A DNA stretch of 64,000 nt from Pseudomonas frederiksbergensis (GCF_017114915.1 NZ_JAAUOE010000010.1:106082-170081); one strand, 5' to 3'; positions 9,172 to 17,916 are shown, counted from the stretch's first letter. The notes: generated by a model not told the origin, from the letters alone. A program made the numbers and translations.

Positions 9172-9190
9172 GATACGTATTCGCATTTGA
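9172..9190 (-). promoter_or_regulatory. Possible Fur box upstream of the siderophore receptor
   Basis: On the minus strand the 19-mer ending AATGCGAATACGTATC matches the Fur consensus at about 11 of 19 positions (AATG, AAT, TATC). It sits 88-106 bp upstream of the receptor ATG. The match is modest, but iron regulation is expected for such a gene. Confidence 0.4.
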
Positions 9191-9206
9191 TATCTTCACT
9201 CTGTCT

Positions 9207-9419
9207 CTATCTGCCATCCTCCGACGCCTTGTCTGTCGTGATGACCGCCTCACTGCCCCCGTCGCCAGACAGATGCCAATCCTCTCCAAACAACTCCGCC
9301 GGATGCATCGTGCGCTCGGAACCATTGCCGCAAGCAAGGGACTTCGCCGGACAATAGCGGTCGCATCCCCAACAGATCCGCTCGGGGTGCCTGGGGTTGA
9401 CGGGGAAGTGCTTGGCCAT
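9207..9419 (-). CDS. DUF3079 family small protein
   Basis: The protein has 70 residues; the ATG at 9419 is preceded by AGGAGA. The sequence begins MAKHFPVNPRHPERICWGCD and continues RYCPAKSLACGNGSERTMHPAELFG, the characteristic DUF3079 block with four cysteines (CWGC, YCP, ACGNG) that look able to bind a metal. The family has no established function. The C-terminal third looks less constrained. It is transcribed toward the siderophore receptor, but a probable promoter lies between the two. Confidence 0.75.
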   Translation of the reverse strand: MAKHFPVNPRHPERICWGCDRYCPAKSLACGNGSERTMHPAELFGEDWHLSGDGGSEAVITTDKASEDGR

Positions 9420-9569
9420 GCCGATCTCCTATCATTGAGTGGCGTACTTCCAACCTACAGTCCCCGAACAACGCCGGCCTTGATACCTGTCAAGAATCGA
9501 CTGCGCTCCCCCTGCGCAATGGCGAGCGTGCCCAACGCAACGAGCCATCGGTTTAATTGCTCGAAACTT

Positions 9570-9588
9570 GATAACAATCATTATTGTT
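9570..9588 (+). promoter_or_regulatory. Fur box upstream of ftrABCD
   Basis: GATAACAATCATTATTGTT matches the 19-bp Fur consensus at 13 positions and is itself close to palindromic. It lies 56 bp before the ftrA start codon, a good position for iron repression of the operon. Confidence 0.65.
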
Positions 9589-9643
9589 CGCAGCAAAGCT
9601 TTCTAGACTCGGGCTCCTACTCGTCAGTGCTCAGGAAGTTCTC

Positions 9644-10174
9644 ATGCGTACCCCTTTTTCGTTGTCACTCGCCCTGCTCTTGCTCACCCCGCTGGCTCAC
9701 GCCAAGGAATACCCAATCGGGGAACCCCAACTGTGTCCGGGGCTGGAAGTCGGGGCGGTGTATCTGCAACCGATCGAAATGGCACCTGCCGGGATGATGC
9801 GCGCCACTGCGGATTCCGACGTGCATCTGGAAGCCGACATTCGGGCCACTGCGGACAATCGACAGGGCTTCCAGGAAGGCAGTTTCGTGCCTTACCTCAC
9901 TGTCTCTTTCAACTTGAAAAGAGCAGGTAACCCCGACGAAATCAAAGGTGACTTCCATGCCATGGTCGCCAACGACGGCCCGCACTATGGCAATAACGTC
10001 AAGCTGCTGGGCCCCGGAAAATATCAGCTGACGTTCACCGTTCTGCCGCCCGGCGGTCATGGTTCCCTCGGACGCCACACCGATAAGGAAACCGGTGTCG
10101 CCCCCTGGTTCGAACGCTGCGAACTGCACTACGAGTTCATCTACGCCGGCATCGGCAAAAAAGGCGGCTATTGA
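9644..10174 (+). CDS. ftrA: Periplasmic iron-binding protein, P19/FetP/FtrA type
   Basis: The protein has 176 residues with a signal peptide (MRTPFSLSLALLLLTPLAHA). The mature part carries features of the Tp34/P19 iron-transport family: PIGEPQLCPGLEVGAVYLQPIEMAP, DVHLEADIRAT, and the histidine-rich end MVANDGPHYGNNVKL ... PPGGHGSLGRHTD. Such proteins bind Cu and Fe in the periplasm and feed an FTR1 permease. It is first in a four-gene operon preceded by a Fur box; the next gene starts directly after its stop codon. The order P19 - cupredoxin - FTR1 - polyferredoxin is that of Bordetella FtrABCD, hence the symbol. Confidence 0.85.
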   Translation: MRTPFSLSLALLLLTPLAHAKEYPIGEPQLCPGLEVGAVYLQPIEMAPAGMMRATADSDVHLEADIRATADNRQGFQEGSFVPYLTVSFNLKRAGNPDEIKGDFHAMVANDGPHYGNNVKLLGPGKYQLTFTVLPPGGHGSLGRHTDKETGVAPWFERCELHYEFIYAGIGKKGGY

Positions 10175-10507
10175 ATGAAGCGTTTGCGCATTGCCTGGCT
10201 GATGCTTGCCGCAGCGGTTGTGCCATTGACGGCTCATGCCCAGTTACCCAGCTATGAACTGAGCCTTCGCGATGGCCACTTCACGCCCGCCTTGCTGGAG
10301 GTGCCGGCCGGACAGCGCTTCAAAATCGTTCTGAAGAACGTCGGTCAAGGTCCGGCCGAGTTCGAGAGCACGCCGTTGCGGGTGGAAAAAGTCCTGTCGC
10401 CGGGGGTGACGACCTTCGTGGTCATTCACCCCTTGAGGCCCGGACACTACCCGTTTTTCGACGAGTTCAATCCGCAATTGCCCGAGGGCGGCATCCTCGC
10501 GAAATAA
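10175..10507 (+). CDS. ftrB: Cupredoxin-like periplasmic protein FtrB
   Basis: The protein has 110 residues with signal peptide MKRLRIAWLMLAAAVVPLTAHA. The mature 88-residue domain reads as a small cupredoxin-like beta-sandwich of the EfeO N-terminal type (YELSLRDGHFTPALLEVPAG, FKIVLKNVGQGPAEFES, FVVIHPLRPGHYPFFDEFNP). No classical Cys-His-Met copper triad is evident, so metal binding may differ from plastocyanin-type cupredoxins. In Bordetella, FtrB is proposed to help oxidise Fe(II) for import by FtrC. The ATG immediately follows the ftrA stop. Confidence 0.75.
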   Translation: MKRLRIAWLMLAAAVVPLTAHAQLPSYELSLRDGHFTPALLEVPAGQRFKIVLKNVGQGPAEFESTPLRVEKVLSPGVTTFVVIHPLRPGHYPFFDEFNPQLPEGGILAK

Positions 10508-10529
10508 CCGGCCAGCGCACGGAGCTTCC

Positions 10530-11384
10530 ATGAATCAATCAATGTTTATCGTCTGGCGTGAAAGCGTCGAGGCGTTGCTGGTGATCGGCATTCTCCAGGC
10601 CTGGGGCAGCCAGCAAGGCCAAGGTCATCGTTTGCTCAGATACCTGTGGGCCGGTGTGGCACTGGGGTTGATGCTCTCGGGTCTGCTGGCGGTGTTGATC
10701 CTGTTTGCCGGTGAAACCATGAGCGGCTCGGCCAGTGAATGGTTCCAGGCCGCACTCGCGCTGGTGGCCAGCCTGTTGATGGTGCAGATGGTGGGCTGGA
10801 TGCACCGTCACGGGCGCACCCTCAACCACGATTTGCGGCGACACGCCGATCGCCACCTGGCCCGACAAGGTGGCGCCGGTCTATTGCTGCTGGCAATGCT
10901 CGCGATCAGCCGCGAAGGCAGCGAAACGGTGGTCTTTCTCTATGGCGCCGGGGCGCGACTGCGAGGTCCGCAGCTGGGTTTGTTTGCCGTCGGCGGCGTA
11001 TTGGGGCTGGTGCTGTCGGCGCTGACCGTTACGTTGCTGCACAGCAGTCGCCGACTCCTTTCATGGCAACGATTCTTTGCCATCAGCGAAGTCATCTTGC
11101 TCATGCTCGGCGCGGCGTTGCTGGTCAGCGGCACCGAGCGGATCAGCGGCCAACTGCTCGCCCTGGATGTGCCGGACGTGGTTTACAGCCTTGTTGGCGA
11201 AGCGCTGTGGGACAGCAGCGGGTGGCTGAGCGACAGCCATGGATTGGGTGGTTTCCTGGCCGGTTTTGCCGGTTATCGCGCGACGCCCAGCGGCATGACC
11301 TTGCTGGTGTGGGGCGGTTACTGGCTGGTTGTCGGCGGTTGGCTACGGCAACGCACTGTGGAAAATGTCCCATGCCTGAACTGA
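10530..11384 (+). CDS. ftrC: FTR1-family iron permease FtrC
   Basis: The protein has 284 residues with about seven hydrophobic segments. Both hallmark REXXE iron-binding motifs are present: RESVE at residues 10-14 and REGSE at 128-132. These define the FTR1/EfeU permease family, which moves iron after oxidation at the membrane face. It begins 22 bp after ftrB, behind CGGAG, and overlaps the next gene by 13 bp, showing translational coupling. Confidence 0.9.
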   Translation: MNQSMFIVWRESVEALLVIGILQAWGSQQGQGHRLLRYLWAGVALGLMLSGLLAVLILFAGETMSGSASEWFQAALALVASLLMVQMVGWMHRHGRTLNHDLRRHADRHLARQGGAGLLLLAMLAISREGSETVVFLYGAGARLRGPQLGLFAVGGVLGLVLSALTVTLLHSSRRLLSWQRFFAISEVILLMLGAALLVSGTERISGQLLALDVPDVVYSLVGEALWDSSGWLSDSHGLGGFLAGFAGYRATPSGMTLLVWGGYWLVVGGWLRQRTVENVPCLN

Positions 11385-12751
11385 GCCGGCGCAATCGATG
11401 GCTCCAGCATCTGGGTGACGGGATGCGTCGCCATGCGTCCGTCATCCGTGCGCTGCAATGGGCTGTCGTAGTGTTTTACGCGGTGCTGTTGGTGACCCCG
11501 GCGCTGTTGCCGCTGCCGGACAGCCAGGCCCGGCTACTCGACGACCTGACCTTGCTCGCGCAGTTTCTATTCTGGGGGATCTGGTGGCCGTTCGTGTTGC
11601 TGTCGATGGTGTTCTTCGGCCGGCTCTGGTGTGGCGTTCTGTGCCCGGAAGGTTCTCTCAGCGAATGGGCCAGCCATTACGGTAAAGGCCTGGGTGTGCC
11701 GCGCTGGGTGCGCTGGGGCGGTTGGCCCACCTTGGCGTTTTGCCTGACGACTCTCTACGGCCAGTTGATCAGCGTCTATGACTACGCCCAGGCCGCGCTG
11801 TTGATTCTGGGCGGTTCAACCGTTGCTGCCGTCATCGTCGGGTTGTTATTCGCCCGGGGCAAGCGGGTCTGGTGCCGTTACCTGTGCCCAGTCAGCGGCG
11901 TTTTCGCCCTGCTCGCCCGGCTGGCCCCTGTGCACTTTCAGGTCGATGAACAACGCTGGATGGAAAATGCCGCACCCCGCCTGCCGCCGCCCAACTGCGC
12001 GCCCCTGCTCGATATCCGCCGCCTGCAAGGCGCCAGCGATTGCCATGCCTGTGGACGCTGCAGCGGGCAACGTGGTGCCGTTCAACTGATCGCCCGCTCC
12101 AGCAATCAGGAGATTGTTCACGCGACAGCGCAGACACTGTCCCCGTGGGATACACGCTTGCTGCTGTTCGGCGTGATCGGCTTGGCCATGGGCGCGTTTC
12201 AGTGGACGGTCAGCCCATGGTTTGTCGCCCTCAAACAGCACCTGGCCCAGTGGCTGGTCGAACACGACCAGCTCTGGGCTTTGCAGGACAATGCCCCCTG
12301 GTGGCTGCTCACCCATTACCCGCAACTCAACGACAGCTTCAGTTGGCTCGACGGTTTCAGCATCGTCGCGTACTTGGGTTTGAGTTCGCTCGTGCTCGGC
12401 ACAGCGTTGATGCTGCTCCTGCGTCTGACAGCCCGCCTGGCGCAAGACCGCACACTGTATGGGCCTCTGGCGCTGACACTCACGCCCCTGGGGGGTGCCG
12501 GGCTGTTTCTCGGGCTGTCGGCCACCACCGTCAAATTGCTGCGTTATGAAGGTTTGCTGCTCGAATGGGTGCAACCCGCCAGGGCCTGTCTGTTATTGGC
12601 CGCAATGGGCTGGAGCCTGCTACTGGGCTGGAAACGGCTGAGCCGCGAAAATCTTTCCCTGATGCGTCGCGGGTCAGCCATCACTTGCCTGCTACTGGCC
12701 CAAGGCATGGTGGGATTGGGCTGGTGGTTGCAGTTCTGGGGCTGGGCTTGA
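11372..12751 (+). CDS. ftrD: 4Fe-4S membrane polyferredoxin FtrD
   Basis: The protein has 459 residues from ATG 11372, which overlaps the end of ftrC. Several transmembrane segments surround two NapH/NosR-like cysteine motifs, CGVLCP (C87 and C91) and CRYLCP (C168 and C172), followed by a CHACGRC iron-sulfur site near 235. In the Ftr system this protein is thought to accept electrons released by ferrous iron oxidation during import. It could be confused with NosR/CcoG relatives, but its operon position decides the call. It ends in a strong hairpin facing the convergent nrdG gene. Confidence 0.82.
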   Translation: MPELSRRNRWLQHLGDGMRRHASVIRALQWAVVVFYAVLLVTPALLPLPDSQARLLDDLTLLAQFLFWGIWWPFVLLSMVFFGRLWCGVLCPEGSLSEWASHYGKGLGVPRWVRWGGWPTLAFCLTTLYGQLISVYDYAQAALLILGGSTVAAVIVGLLFARGKRVWCRYLCPVSGVFALLARLAPVHFQVDEQRWMENAAPRLPPPNCAPLLDIRRLQGASDCHACGRCSGQRGAVQLIARSSNQEIVHATAQTLSPWDTRLLLFGVIGLAMGAFQWTVSPWFVALKQHLAQWLVEHDQLWALQDNAPWWLLTHYPQLNDSFSWLDGFSIVAYLGLSSLVLGTALMLLLRLTARLAQDRTLYGPLALTLTPLGGAGLFLGLSATTVKLLRYEGLLLEWVQPARACLLLAAMGWSLLLGWKRLSRENLSLMRRGSAITCLLLAQGMVGLGWWLQFWGWA

Positions 12752-12763
12752 GTGCCCAGCCCC
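12738..12763. terminator. GC-rich hairpin between convergent ftrD and nrdG
   Basis: GGGGCTGGGC at 12738-12747 pairs perfectly with GCCCAGCCCC at 12754-12763 across a 6-nt loop. It overlaps the ftrD stop region. There is no T-run, so it may stop transcription poorly by itself or protect mRNA 3' ends. Confidence 0.5.
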
Positions 12764-12765
12764 CA

Positions 12766-13461
12766 TTACCCCCGTAACACGAAGACTGGAAACAACTCGC
12801 GCAGGGCCTCCCACAGCTCAGGCTGCAAGGCTTGCGCCGAAATGCCTGGCAGCAGCGGATCGAACATTCGCTCGGTGCGAACCAGTTGCACGGCAAAGCG
12901 TTTGACGCCCAGCGCGCTCAAGCGTTTTGCCAGGATCAGCAGACGCGCCGGCTCGAACAGATGCCAATGCACGGTGGTGCGGCATTCGTAGTCCACACCA
13001 CTGGCCAGCAGATGCTCAAGACTGCGCCAGTTGGCCGTTCCGCTGCCCTCGACCCGGGTAATGGCCTGGCAATCCTCGGGCAACGCCTTGACATCGAAGC
13101 CGACCCAATCAGCACCGGTCAGTGCCTTGGCGAAGGCCGCAGGCTTGATGCCGGCGCTGTGCAAGCCAATGCGAAATCCCATCGCCCGCACTTCGTCCAT
13201 GGCGCCGGGCAAGCCGTCCTGCAGGGTCGGCTCACCACCGCTGAACACCACGGCATCGAGCAGGTCCTGACGCCGTTGCAGAAACGCCAACACCCGCCGC
13301 CACTCCACTTCGTCAGTCCCACGAGGCGGAATCAGCTGCGGGTTATGGCAGTAACGACAACGCCAGGCGCAACCCTGGCAGAACAGCACGCAGGCGAGTT
13401 GTCCCGGATAGTCGATAGTGGTCAGGGGCACCATGCCCCCGACCCGAAGCATTCGACTCAT
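12766..13461 (-). CDS. nrdG: Anaerobic ribonucleotide reductase activating protein NrdG
   Basis: The protein has 231 residues; the ATG at 13461 overlaps the stop of the preceding small nrdD gene (ATGA). It is a radical-SAM protein with the cluster motif CAWRCRYC (C31, C35, C38) after VPLTTIDYPGQLACVLFCQG, and VVFSGGEPTLQ as the SAM-binding GGE element. It generates the glycyl radical on NrdD using a reduced 4Fe-4S cluster and SAM under anoxia. This is the last gene of the nrd operon. Confidence 0.9.
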   Translation of the reverse strand: MSRMLRVGGMVPLTTIDYPGQLACVLFCQGCAWRCRYCHNPQLIPPRGTDEVEWRRVLAFLQRRQDLLDAVVFSGGEPTLQDGLPGAMDEVRAMGFRIGLHSAGIKPAAFAKALTGADWVGFDVKALPEDCQAITRVEGSGTANWRSLEHLLASGVDYECRTTVHWHLFEPARLLILAKRLSALGVKRFAVQLVRTERMFDPLLPGISAQALQPELWEALRELFPVFVLRG

Positions 13462-13625
13462 TGGCGCCCGGCCGGTGTCGCGCATTCAGTGAAGTGCAGC
13501 CGTTCACGGTGCTCCGACTGTTTACCCGGATTGAACGCCGACACAGGGCGGTGATAGCCCATCACCCGGGTCCAGACTTCGCAGCGTTGACGTTGAGCCT
13601 GGGGCAGTGTTTGCGATGCAGTCAT
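13458..13625 (-). CDS. nrdD: Separate glycyl-radical domain of class III ribonucleotide reductase
   Basis: This 55-residue protein starts MTASQTLPQAQRQRC. The core RCEVWTRVMGYHRPVSAF then NPGKQSEHRER is the C-terminal glycyl-radical segment of anaerobic NrdD (RVxGYxRPV...GKxxEHxxR); Gly23 would carry the radical. In single-chain NrdDs this piece follows a CPxC zinc site, and here the large subunit just upstream ends at exactly that zinc site. The small gene has its own ATG with AAGGAG seven bases upstream and overlaps nrdG by 4 bp. It therefore looks like a real split subunit, although a frameshift in a once single gene is possible, since the two frames differ. Confidence 0.8.
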   Translation of the reverse strand: MTASQTLPQAQRQRCEVWTRVMGYHRPVSAFNPGKQSEHRERLHFTECATPAGRQ

Positions 13626-13657
13626 GGTGAAGCTCCTTGCGGTTGAGTGGATCGAAA

Positions 13658-15673
13658 TCAATGAACGGTGCCGGCCTTCTGTTCTTGCAACAGCAGGACC
13701 TCGTCACATTTGGGGCAAAACTCATGCTCGCCATCGAGGTAGCCATGCACCGGGCAGATGGAGAAGGTCGGGGTCACGGTCAGGTATGGCAGGCGGAAAC
13801 GTCCAAGGGCCTTGCGCACCAGTTGCTTGCAGGCCTGAGTCGATGAAATCCGCTCGGCCATGTACAGATGCAAAACCGTGCCGCCGGTGTATTTGCATTG
13901 CAGTTCGTCTTGAAGCTCCAGGGCCTCGAAGGGGTCTTCGGTATAGCCCACCGGCAGTTGCGAGGAGTTGGTGTAATACGGCGCCTGCGGGCTGCCGGCC
14001 TGGAGAATGTCGGGGTAGCGCTTGAGGTCTTCCTTGGCGAAGCGGTAGGTGGTGCCCTCCGCCGGTGTCGCTTCCAGGTTGTAGAGATGACCGGTTTCTT
14101 CCTGGAAACGCAGCAAGGTGGCGCGCACATGGTCCAGCAGATTCAGGGCAAACTGGCGGCCATGCTCGGTGTGCATGCCCTCCTCGTCGCCGGTGAAATT
14201 GCGCAGCATTTCATGCAGGCCATTGAGACCGATGGTGGAAAAATGGTTGCGCAAGGTGCCCAGGTAACGCTTGGTGTAAGGGTACAAACCGGCATCCATG
14301 TGGTGTTGAATGACTTTGCGCTTGACCTCCAGGCTCTCCATCGCCAGTTCCATCAGCGTGTCCAGGCGCCGCAACAAACCACTGGTGTTGCCCTTGAACA
14401 CATAGCCCAGCCTCGCGCAGTTGATGGTCACCACGCCGAGCGATCCGGTCTGTTCCGCCGAACCGAACAAACCGCCGCCACGCTTGAGCAACTCGCGCAC
14501 ATCGAGCTGCAACCGACAACACATCGAACGCACCTGATTGGGCTGCATGTCCGAATTGAGGAAGTTCTGGAAGTACGGCAAACCGTAACGCGCCGTCATC
14601 TCGAACAGACGGTCGGCGTTTTCACTGTCCCAGGGAAAGTCATGGGTGATGTTGTAGGTCGGGATCGGAAAGGTGAACACTCGCCCCTTGGCATCGCCGG
14701 CCTGCATCACCTCGATGTATGCACGGTTGAGCAGGTCCATTTCGACTTGCAGATCGCCATAGGCAAACGGCATTTCCTCACCGCAGATGACAGGTATCTG
14801 CTCACGCAAATCCTGCGGGCAAACCCAGTCGAAGGTCAGGTTGGTGAACGGCGTCTGGGTGCCCCAGCGCGAGGGCACGTTGAGGTTGTAGATGAACTCC
14901 TGGATCGCCTGGCGGACCTCCTGATAACTCAGTTGGTCCTTGCGTACGTAAGGTGCCAGGTAGGTATCGAACGAGCTGAACGCCTGGGCGCCGGCCCATT
15001 CGTTTTGCAGGGTGCCGAGGAAATTCACCATTTGCCCCAGGGCACTGCTCAAGTGCTTCGGCGGACCGGCTTCGACCCGCCCCGGCACGCCGTTGAGCCC
15101 TTCGTGCAACAGGGTGCGTAGCGACCACCCGGCGCAGTAACCGGCGAGCATGTCCAGGTCGTGCACATGCAAATCCGCCTCGCGGTGGGCCTGGCCGATG
15201 GCTTCGCTGTATACCTCGTCCAGCCAGTAGTTGGCGGTGACCTTGCCCGACACGTTCAACACCAGTCCGCCCAGGGAGTAGCCCTGATTGGCGTTAGCCT
15301 GGACCCGCCAGTCTTCACGGTCCAGGTACTCATTCATCGAAGTCGCCACCTCGACCATGGTCCGGCGGTCGCGGCGCAAACGCCCGTGCTGTTCGCGGTA
15401 GACGATGTAGGCACGCATGGCGAAGAAAAAACCGGCGTCCATCAATACTCGTTCGACCCGATCCTGGATCTGCTCGACGTGCAGCCTTGGCAGCCCTTCC
15501 AGCCGGGCCAGCACGGCCTGAAGCAACCCCTCAACCTCAACCTCGGTGTACTCCCCTGTCGCCTTGCCGGCGGCGATCAACGCCTGGCGGATCTTGTCCG
15601 CATCGAAGGCGACCAGACTGCCATCGCGTTTGTGCAAGCGGTTACATCCCACTGAGATCAGCGTGCTCTGCAT
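13658..15673 (-). CDS. nrdD: Class III (anaerobic) ribonucleoside-triphosphate reductase, large chain
   Basis: The protein has 671 residues from ATG 15673, preceded by GGAGG. An N-terminal ATP-cone (VGCNRLHKRDGSLVAFDADKI) covers roughly residues 5-100, followed by the NrdD barrel with HVHDLDMLAGYCAGWSLRTLL, VNFLGTLQNEWAGAQAFSSFD and GVVTINCARLGY. It ends right after the zinc motif CPVHGYLDGEHEFCPKC. The glycyl-radical segment is missing from this chain and is encoded by the next small ORF. It makes dNTPs without oxygen. An Anr-type site lies 87 bp upstream. Confidence 0.9.
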   Translation of the reverse strand: MQSTLISVGCNRLHKRDGSLVAFDADKIRQALIAAGKATGEYTEVEVEGLLQAVLARLEGLPRLHVEQIQDRVERVLMDAGFFFAMRAYIVYREQHGRLRRDRRTMVEVATSMNEYLDREDWRVQANANQGYSLGGLVLNVSGKVTANYWLDEVYSEAIGQAHREADLHVHDLDMLAGYCAGWSLRTLLHEGLNGVPGRVEAGPPKHLSSALGQMVNFLGTLQNEWAGAQAFSSFDTYLAPYVRKDQLSYQEVRQAIQEFIYNLNVPSRWGTQTPFTNLTFDWVCPQDLREQIPVICGEEMPFAYGDLQVEMDLLNRAYIEVMQAGDAKGRVFTFPIPTYNITHDFPWDSENADRLFEMTARYGLPYFQNFLNSDMQPNQVRSMCCRLQLDVRELLKRGGGLFGSAEQTGSLGVVTINCARLGYVFKGNTSGLLRRLDTLMELAMESLEVKRKVIQHHMDAGLYPYTKRYLGTLRNHFSTIGLNGLHEMLRNFTGDEEGMHTEHGRQFALNLLDHVRATLLRFQEETGHLYNLEATPAEGTTYRFAKEDLKRYPDILQAGSPQAPYYTNSSQLPVGYTEDPFEALELQDELQCKYTGGTVLHLYMAERISSTQACKQLVRKALGRFRLPYLTVTPTFSICPVHGYLDGEHEFCPKCDEVLLLQEQKAGTVH

Positions 15674-15759
15674 TTGGCCTCCAGATACTACATATAGATG
15701 TTCAGACACAAACAAACACAACATGCAGTGAAGACTACGGACAAAGCGCTGTTCTGCAA

Positions 15760-15773
15760 TTGATCGACGTCAA
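15760..15773 (-). promoter_or_regulatory. Anr-type box upstream of nrdD
   Basis: TTGATCGACGTCAA fits the Anr/FNR pattern TTGAT-N4-ATCAA with one mismatch. It lies 87 bp upstream of the nrdD ATG, consistent with oxygen-limited induction. Confidence 0.6.
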
Positions 15774-15815
15774 GAATCGCTGGTGAAAAAACACTGTGGC
15801 CAACGAAGACTAAAT

Positions 15816-15903
15816 GTAGGAGCGAGCTTGCTCGCGAAGGCGGTCTATCAGTCAAAATTGATGTCGACTGACACTCCGCCTTCGCGAGCAAGCTCGCTCC
15901 TAC
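15816..15903. repeat. REP palindrome pair (REPIN), GTAGGAGCGAGC type
   Basis: GTAGGAGCGAGCTTGCTCGC...AAGGCGG is mirrored perfectly by CCGCCTTCGCGAGCAAGC...TCCTAC. The element separates the moaA end from the nrdD promoter. Confidence 0.88.
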
Positions 15904-15932
15904 GTTGGATTTGTTGTGTTTTACAGATCAGT

Positions 15933-16925
15933 TCAACCGCCGCTCATGTTCATGAACCGCACAATCTGCACCTCCCCTTCGGGGTTGAAGTCGTGGCGCA
16001 ACGGCTTGCCGCGCAAGGCCTTTTGCACCGCATTGATCAGCGGTTTGTCGTCCAGCGGATAGCGCCGCAGCAATCCGCGCAAATCCAGCGCGTCTTCCTG
16101 GCCGAGACAGAGCAACAGCTTTCCTTCCACGGTCATTCGCACCCGGTTACAGGTGCCACAGAAGTTATGACTGTTGGGTGAGATGAAACCGATCCGGGTC
16201 TCGGGATGGCGCTCCAGGCGAACATAGCGCGCCGGCCCGCCGCTGTTTTCAGTGCTGTCGAGCAACCGGTGATCGCTGGCGATCAGCGCCCGGACCTCAT
16301 CGCTGGAACAAAACGACTCGCCCCGGGAACGCCCGACATCACCCAAGGGCATTTCTTCAATGAAACTGATGTCGATGCGCTGATCGATGGCGTATTGCAC
16401 CAACGCCGGGACTTCATCGAAGTTGCGCCCTTTCATCACCACGCAGTTGAGTTTGATCCGCTCGAATCCCGCATCCCGCGCCGCCTCAATGCCGCCCAGC
16501 ACCTGATCGAGATCGCCGTTGCGGGTGATCGCCCGAAACCTTTGCCCGTCGAGGCTATCGAGGCTGATGTTCATCCGCTTGACCCCCGCCTCCGCCAACG
16601 GCCGGGCCAGACGGCCCAGCTGCGAGCCGTTGCTGGTCATCACCAGTTCGCGCAAACCGGGCAGCGCGGCGATGTGGCGGCACAGCTCGACAATCCCCGG
16701 ACGAATCAGCGGCTCGCCGCCGGTCAGACGGATTTTGCGTACGCCCAACCCGACGAACAGCGTTGCCAGGCGCTGCAACTCTTCCAGCGTGAGCACCTGC
16801 TGACGCGGCAGGAAGGTCATGTTTTTCGCCATGCAATACACACAGCGAAAATCACAACGGTCCGTCACCGACATCCGCAGATAATCGATCTGCCGCCCAA
16901 AACCATCCTGCATCACAGCGTTCAT
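15933..16925 (-). CDS. moaA: GTP 3',8-cyclase MoaA (molybdenum cofactor)
   Basis: The protein has 330 residues from ATG 16925, with GGGAGA upstream. The radical-SAM motif CDFRCVYC (C24, C28, C31) follows [10 protein letters not shown]; the second 4Fe-4S site reads [19 protein letters not shown], and the protein ends in the Gly-Gly tail needed by MoaA (MNMSGG). It converts GTP to 3',8-cH2GTP, the first step of molybdopterin synthesis. As the last gene of the nar operon it is probably the anaerobic paralogue that supplies cofactor to NarG. Confidence 0.92.
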   Translation of the reverse strand: MNAVMQDGFGRQIDYLRMSVTDRCDFRCVYCMAKNMTFLPRQQVLTLEELQRLATLFVGLGVRKIRLTGGEPLIRPGIVELCRHIAALPGLRELVMTSNGSQLGRLARPLAEAGVKRMNISLDSLDGQRFRAITRNGDLDQVLGGIEAARDAGFERIKLNCVVMKGRNFDEVPALVQYAIDQRIDISFIEEMPLGDVGRSRGESFCSSDEVRALIASDHRLLDSTENSGGPARYVRLERHPETRIGFISPNSHNFCGTCNRVRMTVEGKLLLCLGQEDALDLRGLLRRYPLDDKPLINAVQKALRGKPLRHDFNPEGEVQIVRFMNMSGG

Positions 16926-16949
16926 CACATCTCCCGGTTTGCCCGATGT

Positions 16950-17906
16950 TCACTGCACCAGCGGTGAGTCGGCGCCCTGCAAGCGGATGCCGCGAATATC
17001 CGCCGCACCGATCAGGGTTTGCAGGTATTGCACCAGGGCTTTTTGCCAGACGCCCTGCTGCAACTGCGTGCGGATCGACGTCGACACCACTTCATAGGGC
17101 AGCGGCATGCCTTCGATCCGCTGATCGACACTGACCACGTGCCAGCCGTAACGGCTTTCCAGCGGTTTGCCGGCCAGCCCCGGTGCCAGGGTGAACAACT
17201 GACGCTCCAGTTCGGGCACGGTCTGGCCCTTGCTGATCTGCCCCAGGGAACCGCCTTGGGCCTTCGACGGGCAGGCCGAATATTTCAGCGCCAGCTCGGC
17301 GAAGCTGCCGGGCAAATCCGCCAGCCGCTGCAACAGGGTTTCGGCCTGGGCATGCGCCAGCGCGCGGGCCTCGGCGTCGTCCGGCGCGCATTCGAGCAGG
17401 ATGTGCCGCACCGCCAGTAACGGCGCGCTGTGGAAGCGCCCGCGATTGTTTTCGTAGTAGCGCAGACTGGTTTGCTCGTCGCACTGCGGCACGTGGACCT
17501 CGCGCTCAAGCAACAAGCGCGTGGCCGCTTCTTCTGCGTTCTCGCCAGGGCCAATCTCCAGCGACAGGCCGAGTTCGGCAATACGCTGCTGCAACAACTC
17601 GCGGATCACCAGCGCCCGGGCCGCCAGGTACACCGCTTCCTCGCGGCTCTCGGCCGGATGATATTGCAGCTCCTGGGCCATTGCTTCCGGGGTGATCGGC
17701 ACCTGGTTGACGCTGATGATCGGCCACTCCTGCTCGCTGCTGGCGATCAACTGCGCCGGGGCCTCCTCGGCAGCCGCCGGCTCGACCGGCAGTGCTTCAA
17801 ACTGCGCGATGTCGACAACGTCCGGCACCGCAGCCTCTGCTTGTTTGGAAGAGCCGCAACCACCGCTGCCGCCGTTACCACCACCACATCCACATCCACC
17901 TGACAT
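16950..17906 (-). CDS. PpiC-type peptidyl-prolyl isomerase of the nar operon
   Basis: The protein has 318 residues. The ATG at 17906 is chosen because GAGGAG sits just upstream and because the long frame before it runs back into narI. The C-terminal half is a parvulin domain (LLAVRHILLECAPDD, FAELALKYSACPSKAQGGSLG, ESRYGWHVVSVDQRIEG). The N-terminus is unusual: MSGGCGCGGGNGGSGGCG, rich in Gly and Cys and possibly metal binding. No signal peptide is visible, so a cytoplasmic role in folding or cofactor loading of NarGHI is likely. Such a gene commonly follows narI in Pseudomonas. Confidence 0.82.
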   Translation of the reverse strand: MSGGCGCGGGNGGSGGCGSSKQAEAAVPDVVDIAQFEALPVEPAAAEEAPAQLIASSEQEWPIISVNQVPITPEAMAQELQYHPAESREEAVYLAARALVIRELLQQRIAELGLSLEIGPGENAEEAATRLLLEREVHVPQCDEQTSLRYYENNRGRFHSAPLLAVRHILLECAPDDAEARALAHAQAETLLQRLADLPGSFAELALKYSACPSKAQGGSLGQISKGQTVPELERQLFTLAPGLAGKPLESRYGWHVVSVDQRIEGMPLPYEVVSTSIRTQLQQGVWQKALVQYLQTLIGAADIRGIRLQGADSPLVQ

Positions 17907-17916
17907 GATTGTCTCC

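Noticed and set aside
12738..12763. Strong rho-independent terminator between ftrD and nrdG
   Set aside because: The hairpin is perfect but no T-run follows on either strand, so it is listed only as a likely structural element with modest confidence.
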